Source: Elusimicrobiales bacterium
Lineage (GTDB): Bacteria; Elusimicrobiota; Elusimicrobia; Elusimicrobiales; UBA9959
Reading direction: 5' to 3'
Assembly (NCBI GenBank): GCA_028688015.1
Contig: JAQTZB010000003.1
Location: 248,001 to 312,000, forward strand
DNA: 64,000 nucleotides
Shown here piece after piece: positions 46,508 through 59,809 of this stretch; the first letter of the stretch is position 1, and each line of letters opens with the position of its first letter. The notes beneath the pieces were generated by a model. That model had not been told where the DNA came from. It saw only the letters and a program-made list of their open reading frames with translations, and did no database searches. Made by a program: the position numbers and the translations under genes.

Positions 46508-47245
46508 ATGGGACAAAAAAGAGACAACGCCATCATCCTCCTCGTGGACCCGCCGGAGGCGGACAAGATCAACCAGGACCTTAAGACAGCTTTCGGCCCC
46601 GAGCGGGCGGCGCACGTCAACAGCGACCTGCTCGCCGCCGCCTACAAGCTGGCCAAGAATTTCGGCGAGGCCATCCTGATCCTCTCCTACGCCAAGACCT
46701 CCCGCCATCCCGACCTGACCTGGCTGGACCCTGAGGACCCGGGCTTCCTGGAGGTCAAGAGCCACTCTTACGAGGACCGGCTGCAGGACGCCTTCCGCCT
46801 CGCCTTCTTCACCGGCGCCAAGAAAGCCGTGCTGATAAACCACCTCTCACCCGAGCTGAAGGCCGAGTGGATCGGCCAGGCCTTCGACGCCGTCAGCGAC
46901 AAGGCCGTAGCGCTCGGCGCCAACCAGGACGGCTCGTTCTACCTGATAGGCCTGACGCAGCAGAACCTGCGCGTCTTCGAGACGCCCGGCTTCTCGCACG
47001 GCAAGAGCGCCGAGGCGCTGGCGGAACGCGCCAAGAAGCAGAAACTGGCCGTCACCGCGACGCCGGAGACCTATTCGGTCACCGGCGAGGAATCGCTGCT
47101 GAAGTGGATGGAGTCGAAGGAAACCCTGCCGCCTCTTTTCCAGGCGCCTCAGGCGGCCTCCGCGGGAGAGCAGAAGAAGCACCCGCGGCGCCGGGACAGG
47201 CACCACGAGAACCAGGCCCAGCCGCCCGAAACCCCGGCCGTTTAA
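46508..47245 (+). CDS. DUF2064 glycosyltransferase-like protein
   Basis: The 245-aa protein matches the DUF2064 (rSAM-associated transferase 1, GT-A-like) family: RLQDAFRLAFFTGAKKAVLI, then the diagnostic ALGANQDGSFYLIGL (about residue 136) where most members have GPAEDGGYYLIGL. The usual Asp-Gly-Gly is Asp-Gly-Ser. A basic low-complexity tail follows (HPRRRDRHHENQAQPP). The family is thought to handle nucleotide sugars, but no reaction is established. The radical SAM gene starts 15 nt downstream. Confidence 0.75.
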   Translation: MGQKRDNAIILLVDPPEADKINQDLKTAFGPERAAHVNSDLLAAAYKLAKNFGEAILILSYAKTSRHPDLTWLDPEDPGFLEVKSHSYEDRLQDAFRLAFFTGAKKAVLINHLSPELKAEWIGQAFDAVSDKAVALGANQDGSFYLIGLTQQNLRVFETPGFSHGKSAEALAERAKKQKLAVTATPETYSVTGEESLLKWMESKETLPPLFQAPQAASAGEQKKHPRRRDRHHENQAQPPETPAV

Positions 47246-47260
47246 CAGCGGCCCCCGACC

Positions 47261-48688
47261 ATGACGACGGACCTCCTCCTGCTCTCGCAGGAAGAAACCC
47301 ATCCCTTTTATTCCGCTGTAAATTCCTATTTCCTCGAGCCGCTGCTCGCCGAGGGGCTGCAGCTGGCCAAGTTCTCCGCCGCACCGCCGCTGGGGCTGAC
47401 GCTGCTGGCCACGGCCGCCAACGCGCGCGGCCTGCGCGCCGTGCCGCTATACAATTTCTTCTCCCTCGAAACAGAAAAAGCCCGGCTTATCTGCGCGCTG
47501 GAAAAGAAACCCTTCGCGGCCGGTATCTCCACGACGCACACCTTCCGCCCGGAGACCGCGCGGGCGATAGCGGACCTGATACGCAGGCTCTCGCCGGAGA
47601 CTCATCTTATCGCGGGAGGACCCGGCGCCGCGTGGCACCCGGCGCTTCGCCCGGCGGGCTGCTGGACCGTAGCCGGCCCCGGCGAGGACGTCCTGCCTGA
47701 ACTCGTAGCTGCGCTGAAGGCGGGCACGGACCCGGGGCTGGTGCCGGGGGTGATCCGCCCCGGTGAAGCCGGGCCCGCCGTACCCCGCGCCGCCGCGCCC
47801 ATAGAAGCGCAGCCAAGGCCCGACTGGGGCCTGTATCCCGCGCCGCCGCCCGGCGTAGCGGTGCAGGGCTCGCGCGGCTGCCCCCGCAGCTGCGGCTTCT
47901 GCTCTTACAGCGCGCCGTACGCCGCCCGCAGCGCCGCCTCGGTGCTCGCCGAGCTGCGGGAAAACAGGGACCGCTGGGGCATCCGGCGCTTCCGTTTCAC
48001 CGACTCCGATTTCGCCTGCGACCCGGCCAGGGCGCTGGAGCTCTGCCGCGGCCTGGCCGAGGACGGGGACTTCTCCTGGACCTGCTTCGCGCGGGCCGAC
48101 AGCCTGCTGGCGCCGGGGCTGGCCGCGGCGATGCGGCGCGCGGGCTGCCTGTGGGTGTTCATCGGCGCGGAGTCCGGCTCCGACGAGATCCTGCGGGCCA
48201 TGAACAAAGGCTGCACCACGGCGGCGCTGCGCGAAGGCATAGCGGCCGCGCGCGCCGCCGGCCTTGGCACGCACGGCAACTTCGTGACCGGCTACCCCGG
48301 CGAGACCCGCGCCACGCTGGCGGCGACGCTGGCCTTCGCCCGGACCGCCGGGCTCGACACGGTTTATTTCTCCCCGTTCCAGGTGCGCAGCCCGGGCATT
48401 CCCGCGCTGGCGCAGGGCGGCCTCACCCTCGAGGGCGGGGGGTGGCGGCACGCGACCATGTCTTCCGAAGAAATGCTTAAATATACGCAGGCGCTGCTGC
48501 GGGAGTTTTCAGCCGACCAGACCGCGCCGCCGCCGGGCAGCGAAGCCCTCTTCCTGCTCTTCGCGGACGCTGCGCCGGACGAGTTCAAGGGCGGCGTGCT
48601 GGACTTTTTCGGCGCTTTCAAAAAATGGCATGCGGGCGGGCCGGCAGACAAAGCCGCCGCTGCAAGGACGATGGGGAAATATTTATGA
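47261..48688 (+). CDS. Radical SAM protein with B12-binding-like N-terminus
   Basis: The 475-aa protein has an N-terminal Rossmann region (AAGISTTHTFRPETARAIADLI, HLIAGGPGAAWHP) like the cobalamin-binding domain of B12-dependent radical SAM enzymes. The His for B12 ligation (DxHxxG) is not obvious. The radical SAM core carries CPRSCGFCSYS (about residue 207) and later FIGAESGSDEILRAMNKGC. Product and substrate are unknown. Its stop overlaps the tldE start (ATGA), so it is made together with the TldD/TldE protease. Confidence 0.8.
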   Translation: MTTDLLLLSQEETHPFYSAVNSYFLEPLLAEGLQLAKFSAAPPLGLTLLATAANARGLRAVPLYNFFSLETEKARLICALEKKPFAAGISTTHTFRPETARAIADLIRRLSPETHLIAGGPGAAWHPALRPAGCWTVAGPGEDVLPELVAALKAGTDPGLVPGVIRPGEAGPAVPRAAAPIEAQPRPDWGLYPAPPPGVAVQGSRGCPRSCGFCSYSAPYAARSAASVLAELRENRDRWGIRRFRFTDSDFACDPARALELCRGLAEDGDFSWTCFARADSLLAPGLAAAMRRAGCLWVFIGAESGSDEILRAMNKGCTTAALREGIAAARAAGLGTHGNFVTGYPGETRATLAATLAFARTAGLDTVYFSPFQVRSPGIPALAQGGLTLEGGGWRHATMSSEEMLKYTQALLREFSADQTAPPPGSEALFLLFADAAPDEFKGGVLDFFGAFKKWHAGGPADKAAAARTMGKYL

Positions 48689-50013
48689 AAAACACAGAGA
48701 CCGTGCTTAAAAAGATCTTCAAGCTGGCCGGGCGGGTGCAGTGCGAGGTCCTGGCGGACCACCGGGATTGGGCGCTGACGCGCTTCGCCGACAACGTTAT
48801 CTCTCAGAACGTGGCGTCGAACGCGGTGAACTACTCGGTGCGCCTGCTGGACAACGGCCGCTCGGCCAAGGTCAGCTTCAACCAGGACTCCGACGACGCG
48901 CTGAAGCGGGCAATATGCTCCGGCCTGGAGATCCTCAGGCGCCAGAAGAAGGACCCTGCCCTGCTGCCGCTGCCCAAGACCAGGCCGCTGCCGGCCGGGC
49001 AGAACCTCTATTTCAAGGAAACGGTCGCTCTGGAGCCGGCGTGGCGCGCCGCCCGCGCAGGCGAACTGGCCCGGGCCTGCAAAAAGGCCGGCCAGGTAGC
49101 CTGCGGCACCGTTGAGAACGGCTCGACGGAGCTGATAGTGGCCAACAACCTGGGTCTGCTGGCCCGCCACCGCGACAGCAGCGCCGCCTATAGCGTGACC
49201 GTGCGTGACCGCGACGGCTTCGGCTGGGCCGAGCGCTGCGCCTTCGACGCCGACGACATTCCTTTCGCCGAGCTCAACGAGACCGCGCGCAGGAAGGCGG
49301 CCGCCAGCCGCAAACCCAAGGAGGCCAGGCCTGGCCGCTACACCGTGGTGCTGGAGCCCCAGGCCGCCTCCGACCTGCTGGCCTACCTCTGCGTCTACGG
49401 CTTCGGCGGCCAGCTCTACGCGGACGGGCGCAGCTTCGCCTGCGGCAAGCTGGGCAAGAAGGTCCTCAGCCCCCTGCTGACCATAGAGGACAACGCCCTC
49501 GACGGCGGCGCGCCGGGCCTGCCCTTCGACTTCGAGGGCCAGCCGCGCTCGCGCGTGACCCTGGTGGAGAACGGCGTACTAAAAAGCCCCGTGCACGACC
49601 GCAAGACCGCCAGGAAGTGCGGCGCCGCCTCCACGGGCCACGCGCTGCCCCAGCCCAGCTACATGGGCCCCATACCCCTCAACCTCTCCGTAAAGCCCGG
49701 CCGCGGCACCCTGGCGGACCTTATAAAAGGCACGGAGCGCGGCGTGCTGGTGACGCAGTTCCACTACACCAACCTGCTCAAGGCCCAGACCGTGGAGATG
49801 ACGGGCATGACGCGCAACGGCACGTTCATGATCGAGAACGGCCGGGTGACGCACCCGGTGAAAAATTTCCGCTTCACTCAGAACATGGTGGAGGCGTTCG
49901 GCAACCTCGCAGCCGTGGGCGGCGAAGCCGTGCCGGTGATGGGCTGGGGCCTGATGTCCTGCCCGCCGATGCGGCTCGACAAGTTCAACTTCTCCTCGTC
50001 GACGAAGTTCTAA
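48685..50013 (+). CDS. tldE: TldE/PmbA metalloprotease subunit
   Basis: The 442-aa protein matches the PmbA/TldE family: LTRFADNVISQN near the N-terminus, YTVVLEPQAASDLLAYL (about residue 228), GLPFDFEGQPRSRVTLVENGVL (about 282), and the C-terminal HTN-like FHYTNLLKAQTVEMTGMTRNGTFMIENG. The HExxxH motif is absent, as expected; the catalytic site is in the partner TldD. TldD/TldE digest short or unfolded peptides and mature some RiPPs. I chose the ATG overlapping the upstream stop; the track's earlier start lies in the rSAM gene. Confidence 0.92.
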   Translation: MKNTETVLKKIFKLAGRVQCEVLADHRDWALTRFADNVISQNVASNAVNYSVRLLDNGRSAKVSFNQDSDDALKRAICSGLEILRRQKKDPALLPLPKTRPLPAGQNLYFKETVALEPAWRAARAGELARACKKAGQVACGTVENGSTELIVANNLGLLARHRDSSAAYSVTVRDRDGFGWAERCAFDADDIPFAELNETARRKAAASRKPKEARPGRYTVVLEPQAASDLLAYLCVYGFGGQLYADGRSFACGKLGKKVLSPLLTIEDNALDGGAPGLPFDFEGQPRSRVTLVENGVLKSPVHDRKTARKCGAASTGHALPQPSYMGPIPLNLSVKPGRGTLADLIKGTERGVLVTQFHYTNLLKAQTVEMTGMTRNGTFMIENGRVTHPVKNFRFTQNMVEAFGNLAAVGGEAVPVMGWGLMSCPPMRLDKFNFSSSTKF

Positions 50014-50024
50014 AGGATAAAATC

Positions 50025-51470
50025 ATGTTCAAACTCGCCTCCAAAGCCATAGAGATAGCCGACAAGCACGGCGCCGACTTCGGCGACATCCGCATAGTGG
50101 AAGCCCGCACCCAGACCCTGGCCATGAAGAACGGGGAGCTGGGCGGCCTCGACGACCAGACCACGCTGGGCTACGGCGTGCGCGTGCTCTACAAGGGCGC
50201 CTGGGGCTTCGCCTCCGGCAGCGTGATGACAGAGCGCGCGGTCGCGGAGACGGCGCTGAAGGCCCTCGCCATCGCCAAGGCCAGCCGGCTGCTGATGGCG
50301 ACCCCGGTCCGCCTGGCCCCCGAGCCGGCCTACACCGACATCTGGCAGACCCCCTTCCTGAAAGACCCGTTCCTGGTCCCCGTCGAGAAAAAACTGGCCA
50401 TCCTGTCCCGCGCCGACGCCCTGATGAAGAAGAGCAAGAAGGTCCGCGTGACCTCCTCGGAGATGAACTTTTTCCGCGAGCACCAGTGGCACATGACAAC
50501 CGAAGGCTCGCGCATTGAGCAGGTGCTGCTGCACTCCGGAGCCAGCATCACCGCCACCGCGGTGGAGAACGGCCAGTCGCAGCTGCGCGGCTACCCGTGC
50601 TCTCACGGCGGGCAGACCCTCTCGGGCGGCTGGGAGATCATCGAAGCGATGAACCTCGAGGACCACGCGCTGCGCGTGGGCGAAGAGGCCGCCGCGCTGC
50701 TCTCCGCCCCGGTCTGCGAGGCCGGCACGAAGGACCTGATAATATCCGGCAACCAGATGGCGCTGCAGATCCACGAGTCGGTCGGCCACGCCTCCGAGCT
50801 CGACCGCGTGCTGGGCTACGAGGAATCCTACGCGGGCTCGAGCTTCGCCACCACCGAAAAACTGGGCAAGTTCCGCTATGGCTCCCCCATCGTCAACATA
50901 GTGGCCGACGCCACGCTGCCCGGCGGCCTGGCTACGGCCGGCTACGACGACGACGGCGTGAAGGCGCAGCGCTGGCACATCGTGAAAGAAGGCATCCTCT
51001 CCGGCTACATGACCAACCGCGAGTTCTGCGGCCGCATCGGCATGAAGCGCTCCTGGGGCTGCAGCCGCGCCGACGGCTACGCCAATATCCCGATCACCCG
51101 CATCTGCAACCTCAGCCTGATGCCAGGCCAGTCCTCCACCGAGGAGCTGATAGGCGGCGTCAGGGACGGCGTTATGATGGAGAATAATGTGTCCTGGAGC
51201 ATAGACCAGAAGCGCCTGAACTTCCAGTTCGGCTGCGAGATCGGCTGGCTGCTCAAGAACGGCAAGAAGGGCCGCATGGTCAAGAACCCCAGGTACCAGG
51301 GCATTACCCCCGAGTTCTGGGGCTCCTGCGACGCCATTGCAGGGCCTGCTGAGTGGCGCCTGTGGGGCGTTGCCAACTGCGGCAAAGGCCAGCCTGGCCA
51401 GCGGGCCATGATGTGCCACGGCTCCAGCCCGGCGCGCTTCCGCAAGGTAAAGATAGGGGTGCACGGCTAA
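50025..51470 (+). CDS. tldD: TldD metalloprotease subunit
   Basis: The 481-aa catalytic subunit has the zinc motif HESVGHASELDR (about residue 247), the FGYGSP-type segment FRYGSPIVNIVADATLPGG (about 283) and a GVRDGVMMENN loop near 380. It forms a heterodimer with TldE. AAGGAT lies about 8 nt before the ATG at 50025; the long track ORF upstream is a shadow of tldE. The operon ends at the hairpin and terminator at 51.48-51.58 kb. Confidence 0.93.
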   Translation: MFKLASKAIEIADKHGADFGDIRIVEARTQTLAMKNGELGGLDDQTTLGYGVRVLYKGAWGFASGSVMTERAVAETALKALAIAKASRLLMATPVRLAPEPAYTDIWQTPFLKDPFLVPVEKKLAILSRADALMKKSKKVRVTSSEMNFFREHQWHMTTEGSRIEQVLLHSGASITATAVENGQSQLRGYPCSHGGQTLSGGWEIIEAMNLEDHALRVGEEAAALLSAPVCEAGTKDLIISGNQMALQIHESVGHASELDRVLGYEESYAGSSFATTEKLGKFRYGSPIVNIVADATLPGGLATAGYDDDGVKAQRWHIVKEGILSGYMTNREFCGRIGMKRSWGCSRADGYANIPITRICNLSLMPGQSSTEELIGGVRDGVMMENNVSWSIDQKRLNFQFGCEIGWLLKNGKKGRMVKNPRYQGITPEFWGSCDAIAGPAEWRLWGVANCGKGQPGQRAMMCHGSSPARFRKVKIGVHG

Positions 51471-51480
51471 AAGAGTGTAC

Positions 51481-51551
51481 GGGGACGTAGATTTCTAATT
51501 TCTAATTGTAGGAATTACCTCAAAAATTAGGAATTAGGAATCTACGTCCCC
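51481..51551. repeat. Long 27-bp inverted repeat next to the origin
   Basis: Arms ggggacgtagatttctaatt... (51481-51507) and the matching 51525-51551 pair over 27 positions, with only two T/C differences that would form G-U pairs on one strand. The loop is 17 nt. It is AT-rich, unlike the surrounding genes. It could be a REP/MITE-like element, an mRNA 3' stabiliser for tldD, or an origin boundary. Confidence 0.6.
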
Positions 51552-51552
51552 T

Positions 51553-51580
51553 AAAAGCGCCCAAATCGGGCGCTTTTTTT
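51553..51580 (+). terminator. Rho-independent terminator of the tldD operon
   Basis: Arms agcgccc / gggcgct with a 5-nt loop, flanking A4 and T7, directly after the long inverted repeat. Confidence 0.85.
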
Positions 51581-51807
51581 ATTTGACTTGGCTTTATAAA
51601 ATATATAATATATAGATATCCTATAAAAAAGCCGCTGCATTGAGCGTTTTCGGCCTGTTTTGTTCATCTTTTTGAAACCTTTTTCACTCTAAAAAGCCCT
51701 TTCCGGGCGCTGATGAAAAAAGTTATTAACACAATAAATACATATAAAACAAGCGTTTTTGGGGTGCGGCCAAAATCTATTAACAGTTGTGGATAACTTG
51801 TGGATAA
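51579..51807. other. oriC: Chromosomal replication origin (oriC), dnaA-proximal part
   Basis: The 220 bp before dnaA are strongly AT-rich in a GC-rich chromosome, with a run of TA steps (51599-51620) suited to duplex opening. Two perfect DnaA boxes in tandem, TGTGGATAA at 51788-51796 and 51799-51807, have an 11-nt period, and the second overlaps the dnaA start codon. Weaker boxes (TTATTAACA at 51723; CTATTAACA at 51777) lie in between. More boxes follow dnaA at 53.2 kb. The tandem boxes may also let DnaA control its own translation or transcription. Confidence 0.8.
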
Positions 51808-53158
51808 CTTAACCGATATCAAGGAAATTTGGCAGGAAGTGCTTAGGAAACTGGCCACGGACGTGGGCAGCAACGATATAGACCTGTGGATACGCCCTGT
51901 CAAGGCAATTTTGATAGAGGGCGACACTCTCAAACTGGAAGTGCCGGACGCCATTTATTACGACACCGTCAAGCGGCGCTACGAAGAAAAAATAATACAC
52001 CTGCTTGCCGAGTTCACCGGGCGGGAACTCAAGATAAGCTACTCCATGCCCGTCTCACCGGTAGAGCCGCTGCCGCAGTCCAAAGCGGCGCCGGCCTCCG
52101 CGGCCCTGCCCGCGAATTATTATTCTTTCAACCCCAATTACACCTTCGACTCCTTCATCATGGGCACCTCCAACCGCTTCGCTTTCGCTTCGGCCGAAAG
52201 CGTGGCCAAGTCGCCAGGCCAGGCCAACCCTTTCTTCATCTACAGCCCGCCCGGCCTGGGCAAGACGCACCTGCTGCACGCCATCGCTCACGGCATCCTG
52301 AAGGCCAACCCGGCCGCGCGCATCCTCTACACCGCCAGCGAGAATTTCGTCAACGAGTATATCGACGCCGTACGCGGCAAGGCCGACGGTGCCGAGGCTT
52401 TCCGCAACAAGTACCGCAAGCTCGACTGCCTGCTGCTCGACGACATCCAGTTCCTGCTCGACAAGGAGCGCAGCCAGGAGGAGTTCTTCTACACCTTCGA
52501 CTCGCTGTTCCAGTCCAAGAAGCAGATAGTGCTGACTTCAGACCGGCCGCCCCGCGAACTGGCCATGGACGACCGGATCATCTCCCGCTTCCTGCAGGGC
52601 GTGGTGGCGGACATCAAGATCCCTGATTTCGAGACTCGCGTGGCCATCCTGCGCCAGAAGCGCGACCAGCACGCCTACGACATTCCCGACGATGTCATCA
52701 CCTTCATAGCCGAGAACGTCAAGAAGAACATCCGCGAGCTGGAAGGTTGCCTGATCACCGTGGGCAATTTCTGCTCCTCCATGAAGATGCCCCCGTCCAT
52801 AGACACCGTCAAAGATATAATCAAGGACTACACCAACCCGCTGGACCATGAGGAAAAGAAGGTCCCGATAGAACTGATAAAGCGCGTGGTGGCCGAAAAA
52901 TACAACGTGGAGATGCGGGACTTCAACTCAAAGAAGAGGACCGACAACATAGCCTTCCCGCGCCAAGTGGCGATGTACCTGGCCTGCGAGATGACGGACA
53001 TGGTCCTCAAGGACATCGGCAGCGCCTTTGGCAAAGAGCACGCCACCGTGCTGCACGCCAAGGGAAAGATCAGCCACATGGTACAGACCGACCCCTATTT
53101 TAACGAGGCCCTGAACCAGATAATAGCCAAGATAAAGGCTGTTAATAACCAGGCGTAA
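51800..53158 (+). CDS. dnaA: Chromosomal replication initiator DnaA
   Basis: The 452-aa protein starts at a GTG that lies inside a DnaA box. It has domain I (IWQEVLRKLATD... DLWIRPVKAI), a short linker, and the AAA+ domain with YNPNYTFDSFIMGTSNRFA-type entry, Walker A SPPGLGKTHLLHAI (about residue 152) and Walker B CLLLDDIQFL (about 213). Domain IV carries the box-binding signature KEHATVLHAKGKI (about 413). It initiates replication at the adjacent origin. No ribosome site is obvious upstream of the GTG, because the DnaA box occupies that position. Confidence 0.96.
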   Translation: MDNLTDIKEIWQEVLRKLATDVGSNDIDLWIRPVKAILIEGDTLKLEVPDAIYYDTVKRRYEEKIIHLLAEFTGRELKISYSMPVSPVEPLPQSKAAPASAALPANYYSFNPNYTFDSFIMGTSNRFAFASAESVAKSPGQANPFFIYSPPGLGKTHLLHAIAHGILKANPAARILYTASENFVNEYIDAVRGKADGAEAFRNKYRKLDCLLLDDIQFLLDKERSQEEFFYTFDSLFQSKKQIVLTSDRPPRELAMDDRIISRFLQGVVADIKIPDFETRVAILRQKRDQHAYDIPDDVITFIAENVKKNIRELEGCLITVGNFCSSMKMPPSIDTVKDIIKDYTNPLDHEEKKVPIELIKRVVAEKYNVEMRDFNSKKRTDNIAFPRQVAMYLACEMTDMVLKDIGSAFGKEHATVLHAKGKISHMVQTDPYFNEALNQIIAKIKAVNNQA

Positions 53159-53220
53159 AAAGTCGGCCCTGTGTTGAAAGTTCTGTTTTTTGTAGGCAGT
53201 GTCGGCAATTCGGGACAGAC

Positions 53221-53268
53221 TGTTGATAACTTTGCCCAATGATTTGAACAGCGTCGACACTATCAACA
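53221..53268. promoter_or_regulatory. DnaA boxes between dnaA and dnaN
   Basis: TGTTGATAA (53221-53229, one mismatch) and CTATCAACA (53260-53268, two mismatches) face each other in the 136-nt gap, and TGTTAATAA lies at the dnaA end (53140). This suggests that the origin spans both sides of dnaA. Confidence 0.55.
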
Positions 53269-53294
53269 GCTGTCTTATATAGAGGATGAGTGAG

Positions 53295-54410
53295 ATGAAA
53301 ATAAACAGTAACCGTGAAATCCTGATCAAAGGCATACAGACCATACAGGCCGGTGTCTCTGCCAAGACCGGCACCATACCGATTCTCCAGAACTTCCTGA
53401 TGGAGACCGAGGACAAGGGCGTGAAGGTGGTCTTCACGGACCTGGAGATGGCGATAAAGCACCACATCCCGGTGGAGATAAAGGGAGAGGGCAGCATCAC
53501 CGTCCCTATAAAGAAGTTCATGGAGATAGTGCAGAACCTGGGAGAGGATTCCGCGGTGAACATCGCTGTGGACGAGAGCAACCGCATTTCCATCCTGAGC
53601 GGTAAGTCGCGCTTCAAGCTGGGCGGCGCTCCCAAGAACGACTACCCCGTCATCCCGGACCTGGACGAGAGCAATTCCTTCAAGGTGCCCGCCAAGCTCC
53701 TGGCCGAGATGATAGCCAGCACCATCTTCTCCGCCTCCACCGAGGACGACCGCCATTTCCTCAACGGCCTGCTCTGGAAATTCGAGAAGGACGCCTTCTC
53801 CCTGGTGGCCACCGACGGCCGCCGCCTCGCCATCGCCTCCACCAAGAAGGTCAAGGCCAAAAAGGAATTCAAGGTCATAGTGCCGTCCAAGATCCTGGGC
53901 GAGCTGGCCCGGTTCATCAAAAGCGCCGGCGTAAAAGACGCCGACGAGGTGACCGTTGGCCTGTCCTCCAACCAGATCGGCTTCAGGCTGGGCAAGACCG
54001 TGTTCATCTCCCGCCTGGTGGAGGGGAACTTCCCCGCGTACGAGCAGATCATCCCCAAGAGCCATGAGATGGAGATCCCGATCAACGCGGAGAAACTGAT
54101 GGCCGTCACCCGGCGCGCCGCCATCTGCTCCAACGAGCGCTCCGGAGCGGTAAAGTACACCTTCAAGAAGGACGCGCTGGTGGTCAATTCCGCCTCCCAG
54201 AGCATGGATTTCGAGGACGAGGTGGAGATAGACTACAAAGGCAAGGACTTCCAGATCAGCTTCAACCCGAAGTTCATAATGGACATCCTGAAGGCCGCGG
54301 GCGAGGGCGAGATCATAGCGGAGTTCACCTCTCCGGCCACACCGGCGCTGCTGCGGCTCAAAGGCCGCGAGGACCAGATCTATATAGTGATGCCGCTGCG
54401 GACCCAGTAA
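53295..54410 (+). CDS. dnaN: DNA polymerase III beta clamp
   Basis: The 371-aa sliding clamp has three repeats of the clamp fold, with ILQNFLMETEDKGVKV, LVATDGRRLAIA (about 175) and the C-terminal QIYIVMPLR ending typical of DnaN. I prefer the ATG at 53295, where AGAGG is 9 nt upstream and the product begins MKINSNREIL. The track's ATG at 53286 abuts the AGAGG. It gives the polymerase its processivity. The stop overlaps the next start (TAATG). Confidence 0.95.
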   Translation: MKINSNREILIKGIQTIQAGVSAKTGTIPILQNFLMETEDKGVKVVFTDLEMAIKHHIPVEIKGEGSITVPIKKFMEIVQNLGEDSAVNIAVDESNRISILSGKSRFKLGGAPKNDYPVIPDLDESNSFKVPAKLLAEMIASTIFSASTEDDRHFLNGLLWKFEKDAFSLVATDGRRLAIASTKKVKAKKEFKVIVPSKILGELARFIKSAGVKDADEVTVGLSSNQIGFRLGKTVFISRLVEGNFPAYEQIIPKSHEMEIPINAEKLMAVTRRAAICSNERSGAVKYTFKKDALVVNSASQSMDFEDEVEIDYKGKDFQISFNPKFIMDILKAAGEGEIIAEFTSPATPALLRLKGREDQIYIVMPLRTQ

Positions 54411-54715
54411 TGTTCCTTAAGCGCAAGAGTTCCAACTGGAACAAGGCGGGAGACATCTGCTCGTCCTATAAGCTGCTCGGGGTGTCCGGCCTGGACCGGC
54501 TGGCCATCCTGGACGCGGTCTGGAAGAAGGAGATGGGCCGCCTGGGAGACCACTGCGTACTGCTCGGAGTGGACCGGGACGTGATCCTGGTGAAGCCGGT
54601 CTCCTCCGTGGCCGCCAGCGAGCTTTCCCTGCGCAGTTCAGTGTTGGTGAAGGGACTCAATAAGTATTTCAAAAGACCGTGGATCAAGGCCATCAGGCCG
54701 GCCACGAAGATATAA
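54410..54715 (+). CDS. dciA: DUF721/DciA-like protein
   Basis: The 101-aa protein resembles DUF721/DciA: LAILDAVWKKEMGRLGDHCVLLGVDRDVILVKP and a final helix VLVKGLNKYFKRPWIKAI. DciA loads or recruits the replicative helicase DnaB in bacteria without DnaC. It sits between dnaN and gyrB, where recF-DUF721 usually stand, and is coupled to dnaN by a 1-nt overlap. Sequence similarity is modest, so the call rests partly on position. Confidence 0.75.
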   Translation: MFLKRKSSNWNKAGDICSSYKLLGVSGLDRLAILDAVWKKEMGRLGDHCVLLGVDRDVILVKPVSSVAASELSLRSSVLVKGLNKYFKRPWIKAIRPATKI

Positions 54716-54728
54716 AAACAGGAGTTAG

Positions 54729-57197
<2,469 letters not shown>

Positions 57198-57212
57198 CAA
57201 CGGAGCAAAGAA

Positions 57213-59720
<2,508 letters not shown>

Positions 59721-59739
59721 CCGCGGCGGTCGAAGAAAG

Positions 59740-59777
59740 CGGCCGGGCGAGGGCGACCTCCCCGGCCGTTTTCTTTC
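59740..59777 (+). terminator. Rho-independent terminator after gyrA
   Basis: Arms cggccggg / cccggccg, inner gagg/cctc pairing, then TTTTCTTTC. Confidence 0.75.
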
Positions 59778-59809
59778 TCCCGGCACCCGATATTTTGTTC
59801 AATTACCGT

